The notes below the pieces were generated by a model. The model did not search any database, had not been told where the DNA came from, and saw nothing but the letters and a program-made list of their open reading frames with translations. This document shows, in pieces, positions 25,613 to 35,424 of a DNA stretch of 64,000 nucleotides (its first letter is position 1; every line of letters begins with the position of its first letter). Made by a program: the position numbers and the translations under genes. The DNA comes from Pseudomonadota bacterium (GTDB lineage Bacteria > Pseudomonadota > Alphaproteobacteria > Sphingomonadales > Sphingomonadaceae), in assembly GCA_039818985.1 (NCBI GenBank), contig JBCBSU010000001.1, positions 1,328,367 through 1,392,366 on the forward strand. The letters run 5' to 3'.

Positions 25613-26656
25613 TTATTGCGCTTTACGCAATCCCCCGGACAAATCATCGAGCGACGCCGCACGGATATTGCGCTGGGCACAATAAGCCAGAACCCGGCGC
25701 CACCAGTCATAGAGCCGATCGACATGCGCTTCGGAGCGCACATAGGGCGTATGCCCCGGCTGCAGCGACGGTGAGTGGAAGGAGAAATTGAGCAATGGCA
25801 GGCCATCGTCAATGGCGATATCGATGGCACGGATCGCCTCTTCGATGCCGATGCCCTCTGGCGTTAGGGCAATCCGTTCGAGCATGCCGGTGCGCGACAG
25901 CAGCGACCGCGCCAAAGGTGTATGCCGCATCATCGGATAAAGCAGCTTTGATTGTTTACGCAGCAGCCCCCAAAATGTCGTCGTCAGAGGCAGTTCGGCG
26001 AGCAGCGCCTGACGGTCGAGCCAATAAGGCGCCAATGGGTGGCGTGAATAATCGGGCCCCCCCTTGGCGCTGTAATCGAAGCCTGAACGTACCGAACTAT
26101 CGAAAATCACCCCGGCCTCTTTGAGAAATCCGGCGGTATGCGCGCCGGTGCCATAGCGTCCGGCACGATAGATGATCGGGGCCACACCAATCGCCTTGTC
26201 AATCGCCTCGGTCAGAGTCAGCAGCTTGGCGCGTTCCAGCTCGGGCGGAAGGTTGCCGGCGAAGCTGTTTATCTCATTGACCTGTTCTTCGATGGGCGGG
26301 TTGACCCAGGGATGGAGTTGTATGCCGACACTGGCCTCCCCCGTAGCGACATGGCTTTTGAGAAATTCCGCCGTCGGCGCATGTGTGATGATCGGATAGT
26401 CGACCATATAGATAGGGATGACGCCCTGATTGCGGCAAAATGCCTGAAACCGCTCGATCAGCGCCGTGCTTTCCAGCCCAAAGCCGGAATCGCTGATCGG
26501 TTTATTCCAGTCAAAATCCTCTTCAGTGTCGACGGTGACGACGAAGCGTCGGCCAAAATCTGGCCCCCAATCGACATAATCAACATTTTCCGGACATTGC
26601 GGAATGGACCAGGGCGATTGCCCAGGGGCGTTTGCGATAGTCTGTGCGTCTCTCAC
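25613..26656 (-). CDS. Polysaccharide deacetylase family protein
   Basis: 347 residues, NodB-like fold. RFVVTVDTEEDFDW near residue 37-50 would give the metal/catalytic Asp pair, GIQLHPWVNPP the metal His site, PIIYRAGRYGTG the Arg motif, and LLNFSFHSPSLQPG a late His motif. No signal peptide is seen, so it is probably cytoplasmic, as for WalW-type members linked to exopolysaccharide synthesis. It is followed 57 bases upstream by the kinase-like gene on the same strand; the pair could form a two-gene unit. Substrate unknown. Confidence 0.82.
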   Translation of the reverse strand: MRDAQTIANAPGQSPWSIPQCPENVDYVDWGPDFGRRFVVTVDTEEDFDWNKPISDSGFGLESTALIERFQAFCRNQGVIPIYMVDYPIITHAPTAEFLKSHVATGEASVGIQLHPWVNPPIEEQVNEINSFAGNLPPELERAKLLTLTEAIDKAIGVAPIIYRAGRYGTGAHTAGFLKEAGVIFDSSVRSGFDYSAKGGPDYSRHPLAPYWLDRQALLAELPLTTTFWGLLRKQSKLLYPMMRHTPLARSLLSRTGMLERIALTPEGIGIEEAIRAIDIAIDDGLPLLNFSFHSPSLQPGHTPYVRSEAHVDRLYDWWRRVLAYCAQRNIRAASLDDLSGGLRKAQ

Positions 26657-26713
26657 GACAGACCATTATCGTCTTGGATATGAGGCTGGCAAGAGAGGAA
26701 GCACGCAGGGTGT

Positions 26714-27988
26714 TTATAATTCGGCCTGATCCGCTGGTGCTGCCTGTAATCCGTCGAGACCTTCCAGCACCAGATCGGTATCTTCGATGATCGCCTGTGC
26801 CATATCGCGATAGGGTGCAGCAACGGGTCCGAAGAGTTGCGACTGGAGAATCTCGGCAAAGCCTTTCAGCGCGCCTGCCGGGGTGCGCAATTCATGCGCC
26901 AGCTGGCGATAGTCCTGCTCTGCCAGCGCCGTCGCCTCGGACGCGTCGTCAGCCACTTCTGGCCCATCCTGTCCAGGCTCAACCGGGGAATCAGCGGTAT
27001 CGAGCCGGGTCAGGAGACCACAATAACCGATGAAATGCTGGTCAGTATCGGCAAATCGCGGCCACGCATCGATCCGCCACGCGCCCGCCAGTGCCGGCGC
27101 ACCGCGATGATTATAACGGCCACCCACTATTGGGCGATATTGCCGCGCCAGCGCTGCGGTGTCGGTGTTGCAACCACAGCCGCTATCCTCAGCCTCGATG
27201 AACAATGGCAGGCCACAGCCAATGGCCTCCATATCAGGATCGGTCGAGGTCACCAGACCACCGGCATCGCTGATAAAGCAGATCTCCGAGACCACTGCCA
27301 GTGCTGGAGTTTCGAACTCTTCCAGCGGCAGATGTGGCGCTGCCCCGGCATCGCGCTGCGCAGTAAAATGGGCGATACGCTCGACAATCCCGCCAATATC
27401 GGCGGTCGCCGCTGGTGCCGGTGCCACACTGTCATCAATCAGTGCCTGGCTAGCATCGTCCTTACGCGGCAGCGCGATAAACGGTGCCTCATCGCTGTCG
27501 TTTCCGGTTCGGATATCTGCCTCGTCATCGCGTCCGGCAGAGTCGCCAAAGCCGGCATGGCTATCCAGCCAGGCGCGTTGCTCGGGTGACATGGTTTGCA
27601 GCACCTCGAGCCATTGCGCCGCCGATAGCCGCGTTTTGGACATTGTAGCGTCGCGCACGGCTTCAGGCTGTGCCAGCAGAAAACGCACCAGCGGCGTCGA
27701 CTTCAACGGCCTTGCCGACTCGCCCAGCGCCGAGGCCTGTGCCGATGGCGACATTTTCCCGGCCAGGGCGTTGAGTCGTACCAGTGCGGCGGCGAAATCA
27801 GTTTCGGAGAAATAGCGCCCTTTGTGACGCTGCCGCAATTGCGTCGCTTCGGCCTCATCGTTCGCCGGAGCCGCATCTGCCAGAAGGTCGATAATCTGAC
27901 GATATTGCACCGCCGCCAGCGATGCTTCGGGAACAGGTCCCGATATCGCTGTCGCCAGTCGATCATCATAATAGAGGTTATCGGCCAC
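26714..27988 (-). CDS. Histidine-kinase-like protein ending after the HisKA domain
   Basis: About 424 residues. The C-terminal 70 residues hold a good H-box, YRQLAHELRTPAGALKGFAEI, and the second HisKA helix (YRDMAQAIIEDTDLVLEGLDGL), but the protein stops about 20 residues later, with no N, G1 or G2 boxes. The rest has a helical N-terminal half and a PAS-like middle (about 260-350). It could dimerise with, or pass phosphate through, a separate partner. Start set at a GTG (27988) with AAGAG upstream; a TTG 29 codons earlier is possible. The next gene downstream is a deacetylase, not a missing ATPase fragment, so this is not simply a split gene. Confidence 0.72.
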   Translation of the reverse strand: MADNLYYDDRLATAISGPVPEASLAAVQYRQIIDLLADAAPANDEAEATQLRQRHKGRYFSETDFAAALVRLNALAGKMSPSAQASALGESARPLKSTPLVRFLLAQPEAVRDATMSKTRLSAAQWLEVLQTMSPEQRAWLDSHAGFGDSAGRDDEADIRTGNDSDEAPFIALPRKDDASQALIDDSVAPAPAATADIGGIVERIAHFTAQRDAGAAPHLPLEEFETPALAVVSEICFISDAGGLVTSTDPDMEAIGCGLPLFIEAEDSGCGCNTDTAALARQYRPIVGGRYNHRGAPALAGAWRIDAWPRFADTDQHFIGYCGLLTRLDTADSPVEPGQDGPEVADDASEATALAEQDYRQLAHELRTPAGALKGFAEILQSQLFGPVAAPYRDMAQAIIEDTDLVLEGLDGLQAAPADQAEL

Positions 27989-28069
27989 TTTTGCTCTTCG
28001 CCACAGAAAGGTTTGCGATGAAGGAAAATAGCAAAGGTTAGCAAAAATTAAACGTAACAATTGCTGTCG

Positions 28070-28107
28070 TTGCAAAGTGGGACAATTGCGCTATTAAATA
28101 ATATAAT
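28070..28107 (+). promoter_or_regulatory. Candidate promoter of the Lrp-type gene
   Basis: The AT-rich gap between the kinase-like gene and the Lrp-family gene (27989-28155) has TTGCAA at 28070-28075 and TATTAA at 28092-28097 with 16-base spacing, and a second -10-like TATAAT at 28102-28107. This is far more AT-rich than the surrounding sequence. Lrp-type regulators often repress their own gene, so an autoregulatory site here would be expected but was not identified. Confidence 0.35.
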
Positions 28108-28155
28108 TATGGTTAAGCTAGACGGTCAAACCGGATTATTGCGGGGAACCAGGGA

Positions 28156-28632
28156 ATGACGTTGGCAAATTTGGACGAGATTGATCGCAAGCTTCTGGCC
28201 GAACTGCAGGCGCAGGGGCGTATCACCAATGTCGAACTGGCGGAACGTGTCGGGTTGACCGCCCCGCCATGTTTGCGCCGCGTGCGCGCGCTGGAAGAAG
28301 CCAAGATCATCAACGGCTACCATGCCGACGTGAATCCGGCAGCGCTGGGCTTTGCCATCACCGTGTTCGCCATGGTCAGCCTGAAAAGCCAGGCCGAAAG
28401 CGCGTTGAAGGAGTTTGAGGACCATATTATGGGCCTGCCCGAAGTTCGGGAATGCCATATGCTCAACGGCGAAATCGACTTTATCCTCAAAATCGTATCA
28501 CATGATCTTCAGAGTTTTCAGGAGTTTCTTACATCGCGACTGACACCAGCGCCCAATGTCGCCAGTGTAAAAACGTCGCTAACCATCCGCACCGCGAAAA
28601 ACCTGCCCGGCGTACCGCTCGAAACCGGATAA
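28156..28632 (+). CDS. Lrp/AsnC family transcriptional regulator
   Basis: 158 residues. N-terminal winged helix-turn-helix (LDEIDRKLLAELQAQGRITNVELAERVGLTAPPCLRRVRALEEAKIINGY region) followed by a RAM/ActA ligand-binding domain with VFAMVSLKSQAE, PEVRECHMLNGEIDFILKIV and SVKTSLTIRTAK. Close in pattern to true Lrp, which senses leucine or other amino acids and forms octamers wrapping DNA. AGGGA just before the ATG. Followed by a strong bidirectional terminator. Targets cannot be inferred; it is divergent from the kinase-like gene. Confidence 0.93.
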   Translation: MTLANLDEIDRKLLAELQAQGRITNVELAERVGLTAPPCLRRVRALEEAKIINGYHADVNPAALGFAITVFAMVSLKSQAESALKEFEDHIMGLPEVRECHMLNGEIDFILKIVSHDLQSFQEFLTSRLTPAPNVASVKTSLTIRTAKNLPGVPLETG

Positions 28633-28669
28633 CCGCAGCGCTGGCGCGTCATATCCGATAGACAATAGG

Positions 28670-28706
28670 AAAAGCCGGAGAAGGCAAAGGCCCCTCTCCG
28701 GCTTTT
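28670..28706. terminator. Bidirectional intrinsic terminator
   Basis: Arms AAAAGCCGGAGA (28670-28681) and TCTCCGGCTTTT (28695-28706) are perfectly complementary over 12 bases with a 13-base loop. The A-run and T-run make it work on both strands, ending the Lrp-type gene on the plus strand and the TPR-like gene on the minus strand. Confidence 0.9.
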
Positions 28707-28736
28707 TAAACGATTGCTGCGCGATTGCCTTGCGGC

Positions 28737-29993
28737 TTAGCTGCCTTGCTGGTCGATCCAGATCATCCAGAAATCGGCCAGCGGTTTGCGCACATCATTG
28801 ACCTTGGCAAAGCTGTCCTTGGCTGCCGCGTAATTGCCCTGCATTGCATTGGCGATGCCCAACCGGGTGTTGACCAGATCCGCGTCAGCACCGGGTTTTC
28901 CCAGTGCCATGGTGTAGAGTTCGGCCGCCTTGGCATATTCGCCATAGCCAAGATAGGCATCAGCGGTGCCGATAGCGACGACCGGGTTGCTTGACGTCTT
29001 TGCTTCGGCCGCGCTTGAATCGAGTGAGCTGCGGTCATCGGCAACACGCTCCTGCGCCATGCTCAGATTTTCGCTGAAAAACGGATTGCTGGTGGAAATA
29101 TCGCCTTTTGCGCTGCCTTCCTGAATTACGGCAAGCACCTCGCCCGGCAGGCGGCGCGGATCGGCATTTTCGATATATTCCGAATAATCGGCTTCGCTTA
29201 CCAGCGACTTGTTGGCGCGCATCAGCCGCATCAGATCGATATTGATGGCGTTGGGAAAGCTGGCATTCTGGCGGAACAGGATGAGCGCCTCGCGCCAGCT
29301 GGTCTCGGAAGGATAATTCGCCACCCATTGCTGCGACCAATAAGTGCCTTCTTCGGTCATACCGGCATTATTGGAGGCACGAACGCCACTGCGGTAAAAG
29401 TCCTCGGTGACGTCCAGCCCGGCGGCCTTCATACGGTCGATGGTCGAACGCAGCAGCTGCAGACCCTCGGTCACCCGGTTCTGACGAAAAACCGAGTCGA
29501 CATAGAGCAGATTGACGTTCTTTTCCGAAAAGCCGGTATCGATCGAGGCCTTGAAACGCTTCTCTGCAGCGGCATAGTCCTTTGCTTCATACGCCAGGGC
29601 GCCAGCAAGATAGTTGAAATTGCCGAGCGCTTCGGGCGGTGCCTTGCCGCTGTCGACCATTAGTTCCAGGCCGCGGCGTTGCATCTGTGAATCCTGCTTC
29701 AGGCCGCCAAGTCGCGCTGTCGCATTGCCCAGGAAGAACTGCTCGTCCGGGGTCCTCGCATTGGGTGCTGCCTCGGCCAGCTTTGCTTCGGCCGTGGCGA
29801 TATCCTGGCTTTCAATCGCTTCATTGGCGACATTGAATGGCTCGAGAAACTCGCGGCTGACATCCGGCTTTTCCGATTTTTTCTTTTTCTTATTCTGCGC
29901 TGTTGCACCATCAACCGGCACAGCGAGCGACAGCACTGTTGCGCCAGCCAATATGGCGGCCATGGACAGGGAAAAGAGAGATGGTGAACGCAT
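28737..29993 (-). CDS. Secreted TPR-like repeat protein
   Basis: 418 residues with a signal peptide (MRSPSLFSLSMAAILAGATVL..., cleavage near GATA-Q), then a Lys-rich NKKKKKSEKP patch. The rest is all-helical with TPR-like units, for example ALGNFNYLAGALAYEAKDYAAAEKRFKASIDTG and VVAIGTADAYLGYGEYAKAAELYTMALG. Such proteins serve as periplasmic scaffolds, but the partner is unknown; it is not the pilus-assembly TadD. A strong AGGAGG ribosome-binding site fixes the start at 29993. The 273 bases between it and yaaA contain no gene that I can see. Confidence 0.82.
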   Translation of the reverse strand: MRSPSLFSLSMAAILAGATVLSLAVPVDGATAQNKKKKKSEKPDVSREFLEPFNVANEAIESQDIATAEAKLAEAAPNARTPDEQFFLGNATARLGGLKQDSQMQRRGLELMVDSGKAPPEALGNFNYLAGALAYEAKDYAAAEKRFKASIDTGFSEKNVNLLYVDSVFRQNRVTEGLQLLRSTIDRMKAAGLDVTEDFYRSGVRASNNAGMTEEGTYWSQQWVANYPSETSWREALILFRQNASFPNAINIDLMRLMRANKSLVSEADYSEYIENADPRRLPGEVLAVIQEGSAKGDISTSNPFFSENLSMAQERVADDRSSLDSSAAEAKTSSNPVVAIGTADAYLGYGEYAKAAELYTMALGKPGADADLVNTRLGIANAMQGNYAAAKDSFAKVNDVRKPLADFWMIWIDQQGS

Positions 29994-30266
29994 GAAGTCC
30001 TCCTGAGACTGTATTTTATCGTTATGCTGAATGGGTGCTTTTCCGGCAATCATTAGCGCAATATGCGGCTAGCTGAAAACCGGATCGAGTTTTGTTGGTT
30101 ATGCAGAACCTCTACTGAACAGCAATTGAACATCCCCATGTGCAACAATTTTGCCCGCGTCAAATGCATTGTGCAAGGACTCACAATAGCATGGTATTAT
30201 CACACTCTGTTGATAGCCGGTCGCTGCCCTCTGGCGTAAGCCGCATCGCTTTCCTAAATAGGCGGC

Positions 30267-31025
30267 ATGATCATACTCATTTCTCCTGCAAAATCACTCG
30301 ATTTCGATAGCCCTGCCGGGACGTCGGAAACGTCAATGCCCCGCCTTGCCGACAAGACAGAGCGTCTGGCGAAAGCGCTTTCGCGGTTCAGCAAGCCCAA
30401 GCTGAAATCGATCATGCCGGTCTCTGACAGCCTGATCGCGCTCAACCATGGCCGCTACAGGGATTTCTTCTCGCAACCCGAGAAGCAGGCGATTTATGCG
30501 TATAATGGCGATGTCTATACCGGGTTCGAGGCCGGGACGATGGACGAGGCCGCAATCGATTTTGCGCAGGACCATCTGCGCATCCTTTCGGGCCTGTACG
30601 GCTTGCTGCGACCGCTCGACACTATCCGGCCGCATCGGCTGGAAATGGGCACTCGCTGGGCACCAAGGCGCAAACGTCTGGTCGATTACTGGCAGGATGA
30701 TGTCGCACCACTGATTGCCACCGATGCCGAAGCAATTGAGGCCCGGGCAATCGTCAATCTGGCCAGTCAGGAGTATTTTGCTGCGGTGGAAGCGGGGCAA
30801 AAACATCTGAAATTGCCGGTGATCAATGTCGATTTCCGTCAGGATGGGCCCGACGGACCGCGCTTTATCAGCTTTGCCGCCAAGCGCGCGCGTGGCACCA
30901 TGGCACGCTATATCTGCGAAAACCGACTGACCGATCCGGCGGCGCTGAAGGACTTTGACGGCGACGGCTATCGGTATGATGCTGCCGCCAGTGACGAGAC
31001 AAATTTGCGGTTTACCCGGACATGA
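30267..31025 (+). CDS. yaaA: Peroxide stress protein YaaA
   Basis: 252 residues, full length for the DUF328/UPF0246 family. Family signature ILISPAKSLDFDSP at the N-terminus, ALNHGRYRDFFSQPEKQAIYAYNGDVYTGF, ILSGLYGLLRPLDTIRPHRLEMGT, NLASQEYF and the C-terminal ARGTMARYICENRL are all present. In E. coli YaaA lowers free iron during H2O2 stress and binds DNA. Its stop overlaps the start of the following SDR gene by four bases (ATGA). Confidence 0.95.
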   Translation: MIILISPAKSLDFDSPAGTSETSMPRLADKTERLAKALSRFSKPKLKSIMPVSDSLIALNHGRYRDFFSQPEKQAIYAYNGDVYTGFEAGTMDEAAIDFAQDHLRILSGLYGLLRPLDTIRPHRLEMGTRWAPRRKRLVDYWQDDVAPLIATDAEAIEARAIVNLASQEYFAAVEAGQKHLKLPVINVDFRQDGPDGPRFISFAAKRARGTMARYICENRLTDPAALKDFDGDGYRYDAAASDETNLRFTRT

Positions 31026-31732
31026 CGTCAAGCCGCCAGTCGGCTGTCATTATCGGTGCATATAGCGGAATTGGCGGCGCGCTGGCCGATGCGCTGGAGC
31101 AGGAAGGCCAATATGCGACGGTCCATCGCCTGTCGCGCAGCGCTCCCGGTGACAGCCATATCGATCTCGAGGATGAAGCCAGTATTGCGGCTGCTGTGCA
31201 GCATATTGCGGAAAGCAGCGGTAATATAGGGTTGGTGCTCTGTGCAACCGGGCTTCTGCATGATGGCGACAAGGGACCGGAAAAAGCGCTGCGCGACCTC
31301 GATCATGCATGGCTGATGCGCAACTATGCGGTCAACGCCATAGGTCCGGCGCTGCTGGCCAAGCACATGCTGCCGCTGATGCCACGCAAGGAACGATGCA
31401 TTTTCGCCGCGATCAGCGCCCGGGTCGGCAGTATATCGGACAACCGTCTTGGTGGCTGGCACGGCTATCGCGCCTCCAAGGCGGCGCTGAACATGCTGAT
31501 CCGCAACATCGCCATTGAATGGTCGCGGCGCAACGAGCGGTCGATTGCCGTGGCGTTGCATCCCGGCACCGTCGACACCGCGCTGAGCCAGCCTTTTCAG
31601 GGCAATGTTCCGCCAGGACAGCTGTTCAGCACCGATCGCGCTGCAGTACAGTTGCTCGATGTGCTCGATGGATTGCGCCCCGCCGATAGCGGCCGGATTT
31701 TCGCGTGGGACGGCCAGGAAATCAGCCCCTGA
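31022..31732 (+). CDS. SDR family oxidoreductase (C-factor-like)
   Basis: 236 residues, Rossmann fold. Nucleotide-binding AVIIGAYSGIGGALADAL, the DLEDEASI acidic loop, and the catalytic WHGYRASKAALNML (YxxxK) with the preceding ISARVGSISD serine are present. It resembles the short-chain dehydrogenases named after the Myxococcus C-factor (CsgA-like), which are widespread and mostly of unknown substrate. Coupled to yaaA. 130 bases follow before gyrA, presumably containing the gyrA promoter. Confidence 0.88.
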   Translation: MTSSRQSAVIIGAYSGIGGALADALEQEGQYATVHRLSRSAPGDSHIDLEDEASIAAAVQHIAESSGNIGLVLCATGLLHDGDKGPEKALRDLDHAWLMRNYAVNAIGPALLAKHMLPLMPRKERCIFAAISARVGSISDNRLGGWHGYRASKAALNMLIRNIAIEWSRRNERSIAVALHPGTVDTALSQPFQGNVPPGQLFSTDRAAVQLLDVLDGLRPADSGRIFAWDGQEISP

Positions 31733-31862
31733 AATAGCTGTCGATAACCGGTGTAGAATTGGCCGATTTACTGGTCATCCAGGCGCCGATCCTCTACACA
31801 ATATGGGCAGCAGAAAATGCTGTCCAGAGATGGTGTTTTGTGAAGTATGTGAGTGAGTTAGC

Positions 31863-34604
31863 GTGAGCGAGATAGAGACCAGCCAGGACCCGGACGATAT
31901 TGCCCCTATCGACATCGTCGATGAGATGAAGGCAAGCTATCTCGACTATGCAATGTCGGTCATTGTCAGCCGCGCGCTGCCCGATGTGCGTGACGGCCTG
32001 AAGCCGGTGCACCGGCGCATCCTCTTCGCCTCCAAGGAAGGCGGTTTTGTCGCCGGACGGCCCTATCGCAAGTCGGCCAAGATTGTCGGCGACGTCATGG
32101 GTAATTACCACCCCCATGGCGACAGCGCGATTTACGAGGCGCTGGCTCGGATGACGCAGGACTGGTCGATGCGGGTACCGCTGATCGACGGCCAGGGCAA
32201 TTTCGGCTCGATGGACCCCGACAAGCCGGCTTCGATGCGCTATACCGAGGCGCGATTGGCCAAGGTCGCCAATACGTTGCTCGACGACCTCGACAAGGAT
32301 ACCGTCAATTTTGCGCCCAATTACGATGGTTCGATGGAAGAACCACAGGTTCTTCCTGCGCGCTTCCCCAATCTGCTGGTCAATGGCGCGGGCGGCATCG
32401 CTGTCGGCATGGCGACCAATATTCCGCCGCACAATCTCGGCGAAGTGATTGCTGCCTGTCTCGCCTATATCGACAATCCCGGAATCACTACCGAGGAATT
32501 GATCGCGATCGTGCCAGGGCCGGATTTTCCGACGGCACCGCTCATCCTCGGTCAGGCCGGGGCACGTTCGGCCTATCAGACCGGACGCGGCTCGATCCTG
32601 ATGCGAGCACGGCACGAAATAGAGGAAGGCAGAGGCGACAAGCGCGCCATCGTCCTCACCTCGATCCCGTTCCAGGTCGGCAAGGCCGGGTTGGTCGAGA
32701 AAATCGCCGAAGCGGCCAAGGACAGCCGGGTCGAGGGTGTTGCCGATATTCGCGATGAATCCAGCCGTGACGGGGTGCGCGTGGTTATCGAGCTCAAGCG
32801 CGATGCCACCCCCGATGTCGTGCTCAACCAACTGTGGCGCCACACCCCTGCCCAGTCGAGCTTCCCGGCCAATATGCTGGCCATTCGTGGCGGCCGCCCG
32901 GAAATCCTCAACCTGCGTGATGTTATCGAAGCCTTTATCCGTTTCCGCGAAGAGGTCATCACGCGGCGCACCAAATTCGAACTCGCCAAGGCGCGCGAAC
33001 GGGCGCATCTGTTGCTCGGCCTGGTGGTTGCGGTCACCAATCTCGACGAGGTGGTGCGGATCATCCGCGGGTCGGCCAGCCCGGTCGAGGCACGCGAGAA
33101 ACTGCTCGCCCGTAAATGGCCTATGGGCGAGATTGCCCCCTATATCCGGCTGGTCGAGGCGCTGGACGATGAGGTTTCGGGCGACAGCTACCGCCTCAGT
33201 GAAGCGCAGGTCAAAGCCATTCTCGACCTGAGACTGCATCGCCTGACGGCGCTCGGACGCGATGAAATCGGCAATGAACTCAAGGGGCTGGCCAGCGATA
33301 TCGAAGGCTATCTCGAGATCCTGACCGACCGGGTCAAGCTCTACGGTGTCATGCGCGAGGAGCTGGAAGCGGTACGCGACGAATTTGCCACGCCGCGTAT
33401 CAGCGAAATCGCGCCGGCATGGGATGGCCTGGAAGACGAAGACCTGATGGAGCGCGAGGACATGATCGTCACCGTCACCCATGGCGGTTATATCAAGCGT
33501 ACAGCGCTGGCGACTTTCCGTGCCCAGGGTCGTGGCGGCAAGGGTCGCGCTGGCATGGCGACCAAGGATGAGGACGCAGTGGTCGAGATGTTCGTCACCT
33601 CGACGCATAATCCGGTGCTGTTCTTTTCCAACCATGGCCGGGTCTACCGGCTCAAGGTGTGGAAGCTGCCCGAAGGCGGGCCGCAGACCAAAGGACGGCC
33701 AATGCTCAACATGCTGCCACTTAATGACGCTGAGGTGATCACCAATGTCCTGCCACTGCCCGAGGATGAGGATGAATGGGCTGATCTGAACATCATCTTC
33801 GCTACCGAACAGGGCATGGTGCGGCGCAATTCAATGGATGCCTTCACCAACATCCCGTCCAACGGCAAATATGCCATGGGCTTTGTCGAAGATAGCGGCG
33901 ATCGGCTGATCGGCGTCCAACTGCTCAACGAGACGCAGGAAGTGTTCCTTGCCAGCAGCACCGGCAAGGCGGTGCGCTTTGCCGCCACCGATGCGCGTGA
34001 AACCAAGAGCCGTACCGGCATTGGGGTGCAGGGCATGGGACCGAAAGGCGATGTCCAGGTGGTTTCGCTGGCGATTCTCAACACCACCGGCACCACTGTC
34101 GATGAACGCGAGGCCTATCTGAAAGCGGCACCGTGGAAGGATAATGAGAACGCGCCCGAGCTATCCGCCGAGCGGATGGCGGAAATGGCCGGGAAAGAAG
34201 AGTTCATCCTCACCATCTGCGCCAATGGCTATGGCAAGATATCCTCGGCCTATGAATATCGCACGATCAAGCGCGGCGGCATGGGTGTGGTCAATATCGA
34301 CAATATTGCACGCAATGGCGCTGTGGTCGCCAGCTTCCCGGTCAGACATGGAGATCAGCTGATGCTGGTCACCGACCAGGCCAAGCTGATCCGGATCGCC
34401 ATCGACCTCAGGCATTTGCTGGGCGATGACGTCCCTGATGATCGTGGTTACAGGGTGATCGGCCGTGGTTCGGCAGGTGTCAGGATATTCAATGTTGCCG
34501 AGGACGAACATGTCGTCAGCGCGGCATTGATAGATGAAAATGAAGAGCCGGAAAACCAAGCCGAAGAAGCGATTGCGCGAGAGAGCGGCGAAACACGTCA
34601 TTAA
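31863..34604 (+). CDS. gyrA: DNA gyrase subunit A
   Basis: 913 residues. N-terminal breakage-reunion domain with [30 protein letters not shown], the quinolone-resistance region [20 protein letters not shown] and the catalytic Tyr in SMRYTEARL. The C-terminal beta-pinwheel has the GyrA box QGRGGKG (about residue 560), which separates gyrase from topoisomerase IV. In the resistance region the E. coli Ser83 position is Ser (sensitive form) and the Asp87 position is Glu, a common natural variant. The start is GTG at 31863, with no convincing Shine-Dalgarno. With GyrB, introduces negative supercoils. Confidence 0.96.
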   Translation: MSEIETSQDPDDIAPIDIVDEMKASYLDYAMSVIVSRALPDVRDGLKPVHRRILFASKEGGFVAGRPYRKSAKIVGDVMGNYHPHGDSAIYEALARMTQDWSMRVPLIDGQGNFGSMDPDKPASMRYTEARLAKVANTLLDDLDKDTVNFAPNYDGSMEEPQVLPARFPNLLVNGAGGIAVGMATNIPPHNLGEVIAACLAYIDNPGITTEELIAIVPGPDFPTAPLILGQAGARSAYQTGRGSILMRARHEIEEGRGDKRAIVLTSIPFQVGKAGLVEKIAEAAKDSRVEGVADIRDESSRDGVRVVIELKRDATPDVVLNQLWRHTPAQSSFPANMLAIRGGRPEILNLRDVIEAFIRFREEVITRRTKFELAKARERAHLLLGLVVAVTNLDEVVRIIRGSASPVEAREKLLARKWPMGEIAPYIRLVEALDDEVSGDSYRLSEAQVKAILDLRLHRLTALGRDEIGNELKGLASDIEGYLEILTDRVKLYGVMREELEAVRDEFATPRISEIAPAWDGLEDEDLMEREDMIVTVTHGGYIKRTALATFRAQGRGGKGRAGMATKDEDAVVEMFVTSTHNPVLFFSNHGRVYRLKVWKLPEGGPQTKGRPMLNMLPLNDAEVITNVLPLPEDEDEWADLNIIFATEQGMVRRNSMDAFTNIPSNGKYAMGFVEDSGDRLIGVQLLNETQEVFLASSTGKAVRFAATDARETKSRTGIGVQGMGPKGDVQVVSLAILNTTGTTVDEREAYLKAAPWKDNENAPELSAERMAEMAGKEEFILTICANGYGKISSAYEYRTIKRGGMGVVNIDNIARNGAVVASFPVRHGDQLMLVTDQAKLIRIAIDLRHLLGDDVPDDRGYRVIGRGSAGVRIFNVAEDEHVVSAALIDENEEPENQAEEAIARESGETRH

Positions 34605-34637
34605 ACCTGTAGCTGACGCAATTCCCTGTCGCTTCGT

Positions 34638-35297
34638 CTAGGCGCTGAGATAAGGGCGCACTCGCAGGAAACGCACCACACCGGTGGCAATCATCAACTG
34701 CCCGGCATAATAAAGCGGCCACACCGCCTGATTGACCAGCCATGCGTCCTTGCTGATGCCCATCAGCGCAAAAATGCACAGATCCGATATGACGAACAGC
34801 ACAGCACCGGTACCGACCTGGTAGCGCGGAAAACGGCTGGTCCAGGCCATCCCTGCCATCAGCGCCAGGCCCAAGCTGTAGAGAATCAGCCCCCAGCCCC
34901 CACCGCCGAACGAGACCAGATGCGACAGCAATGGCACGGTAATGCACAGGGTAATCGCAAACAGCCTCTGGCTGGCTGCCACTTGCTGCCGCCGATTACG
35001 GGCATAGAGGATGATGGCAACGCCATGCGATGCCAGAAAGGCGAGCGCGCCCCATGTCAGTTCGATGATAATCAGCGCATCACCGAGTGCCGACAGCGCA
35101 AGCGCTGTGCATAACAGCCACCCATCGGCGCTTTTCAGGCGACGCGCGGCATAGAGCGCCAGCATCGTGACTGCACCGGCTTTCCATAGCATCAGCAGGC
35201 CCTCGCCTATGACACCGTCGCGCAGTAGCGGAAAACCGATGGCAAAGATCAGGCTGAGAATCAGGAAGGGCCTGTCCTCCACCAATGCCTGTTTCAC
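34638..35297 (-). CDS. YhhN/TMEM86 family membrane protein (lysoplasmalogenase-like)
   Basis: 219 residues with seven to eight hydrophobic helices. The [16 protein letters not shown] and [15 protein letters not shown] segments carry the conserved SxxxD motifs of the YhhN family, whose animal members (TMEM86) hydrolyse lysoplasmalogens; the bacterial activity is not settled. The GTG start at 35297 was chosen because GGGAGG lies eight bases upstream and it puts the first helix at the N-terminus; the longer frame runs into sequence ahead of trmFO. Confidence 0.82.
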   Translation of the reverse strand: MKQALVEDRPFLILSLIFAIGFPLLRDGVIGEGLLMLWKAGAVTMLALYAARRLKSADGWLLCTALALSALGDALIIIELTWGALAFLASHGVAIILYARNRRQQVAASQRLFAITLCITVPLLSHLVSFGGGGWGLILYSLGLALMAGMAWTSRFPRYQVGTGAVLFVISDLCIFALMGISKDAWLVNQAVWPLYYAGQLMIATGVVRFLRVRPYLSA

Positions 35298-35424
35298 GGT
35301 GCCGCCTCCCTGCCCGATGCGCGATATCGGGGACCGCATTACCGGGTGGGCCCCATTGCTGTCCAGCCTCACCAGCGGGCATATCCCCATTGCCGTTTTT
35401 GCAACGAATTGCCATATGCGCCGC

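Noticed and set aside
32110-32180. Possible quinolone-resistance mutation in gyrA (Glu at the Asp87 position)
   Set aside because: Ser is kept at the position of E. coli Ser83, and Glu at 87 is a common natural residue in many bacteria, so resistance cannot be claimed.
31794-33635. A 613-codon open frame on the minus strand across gyrA
   Set aside because: It is the antisense shadow of gyrA, whose motifs are complete in the plus frame. High-GC codon bias leaves long antisense frames open; the translated sequence has no recognisable domain.
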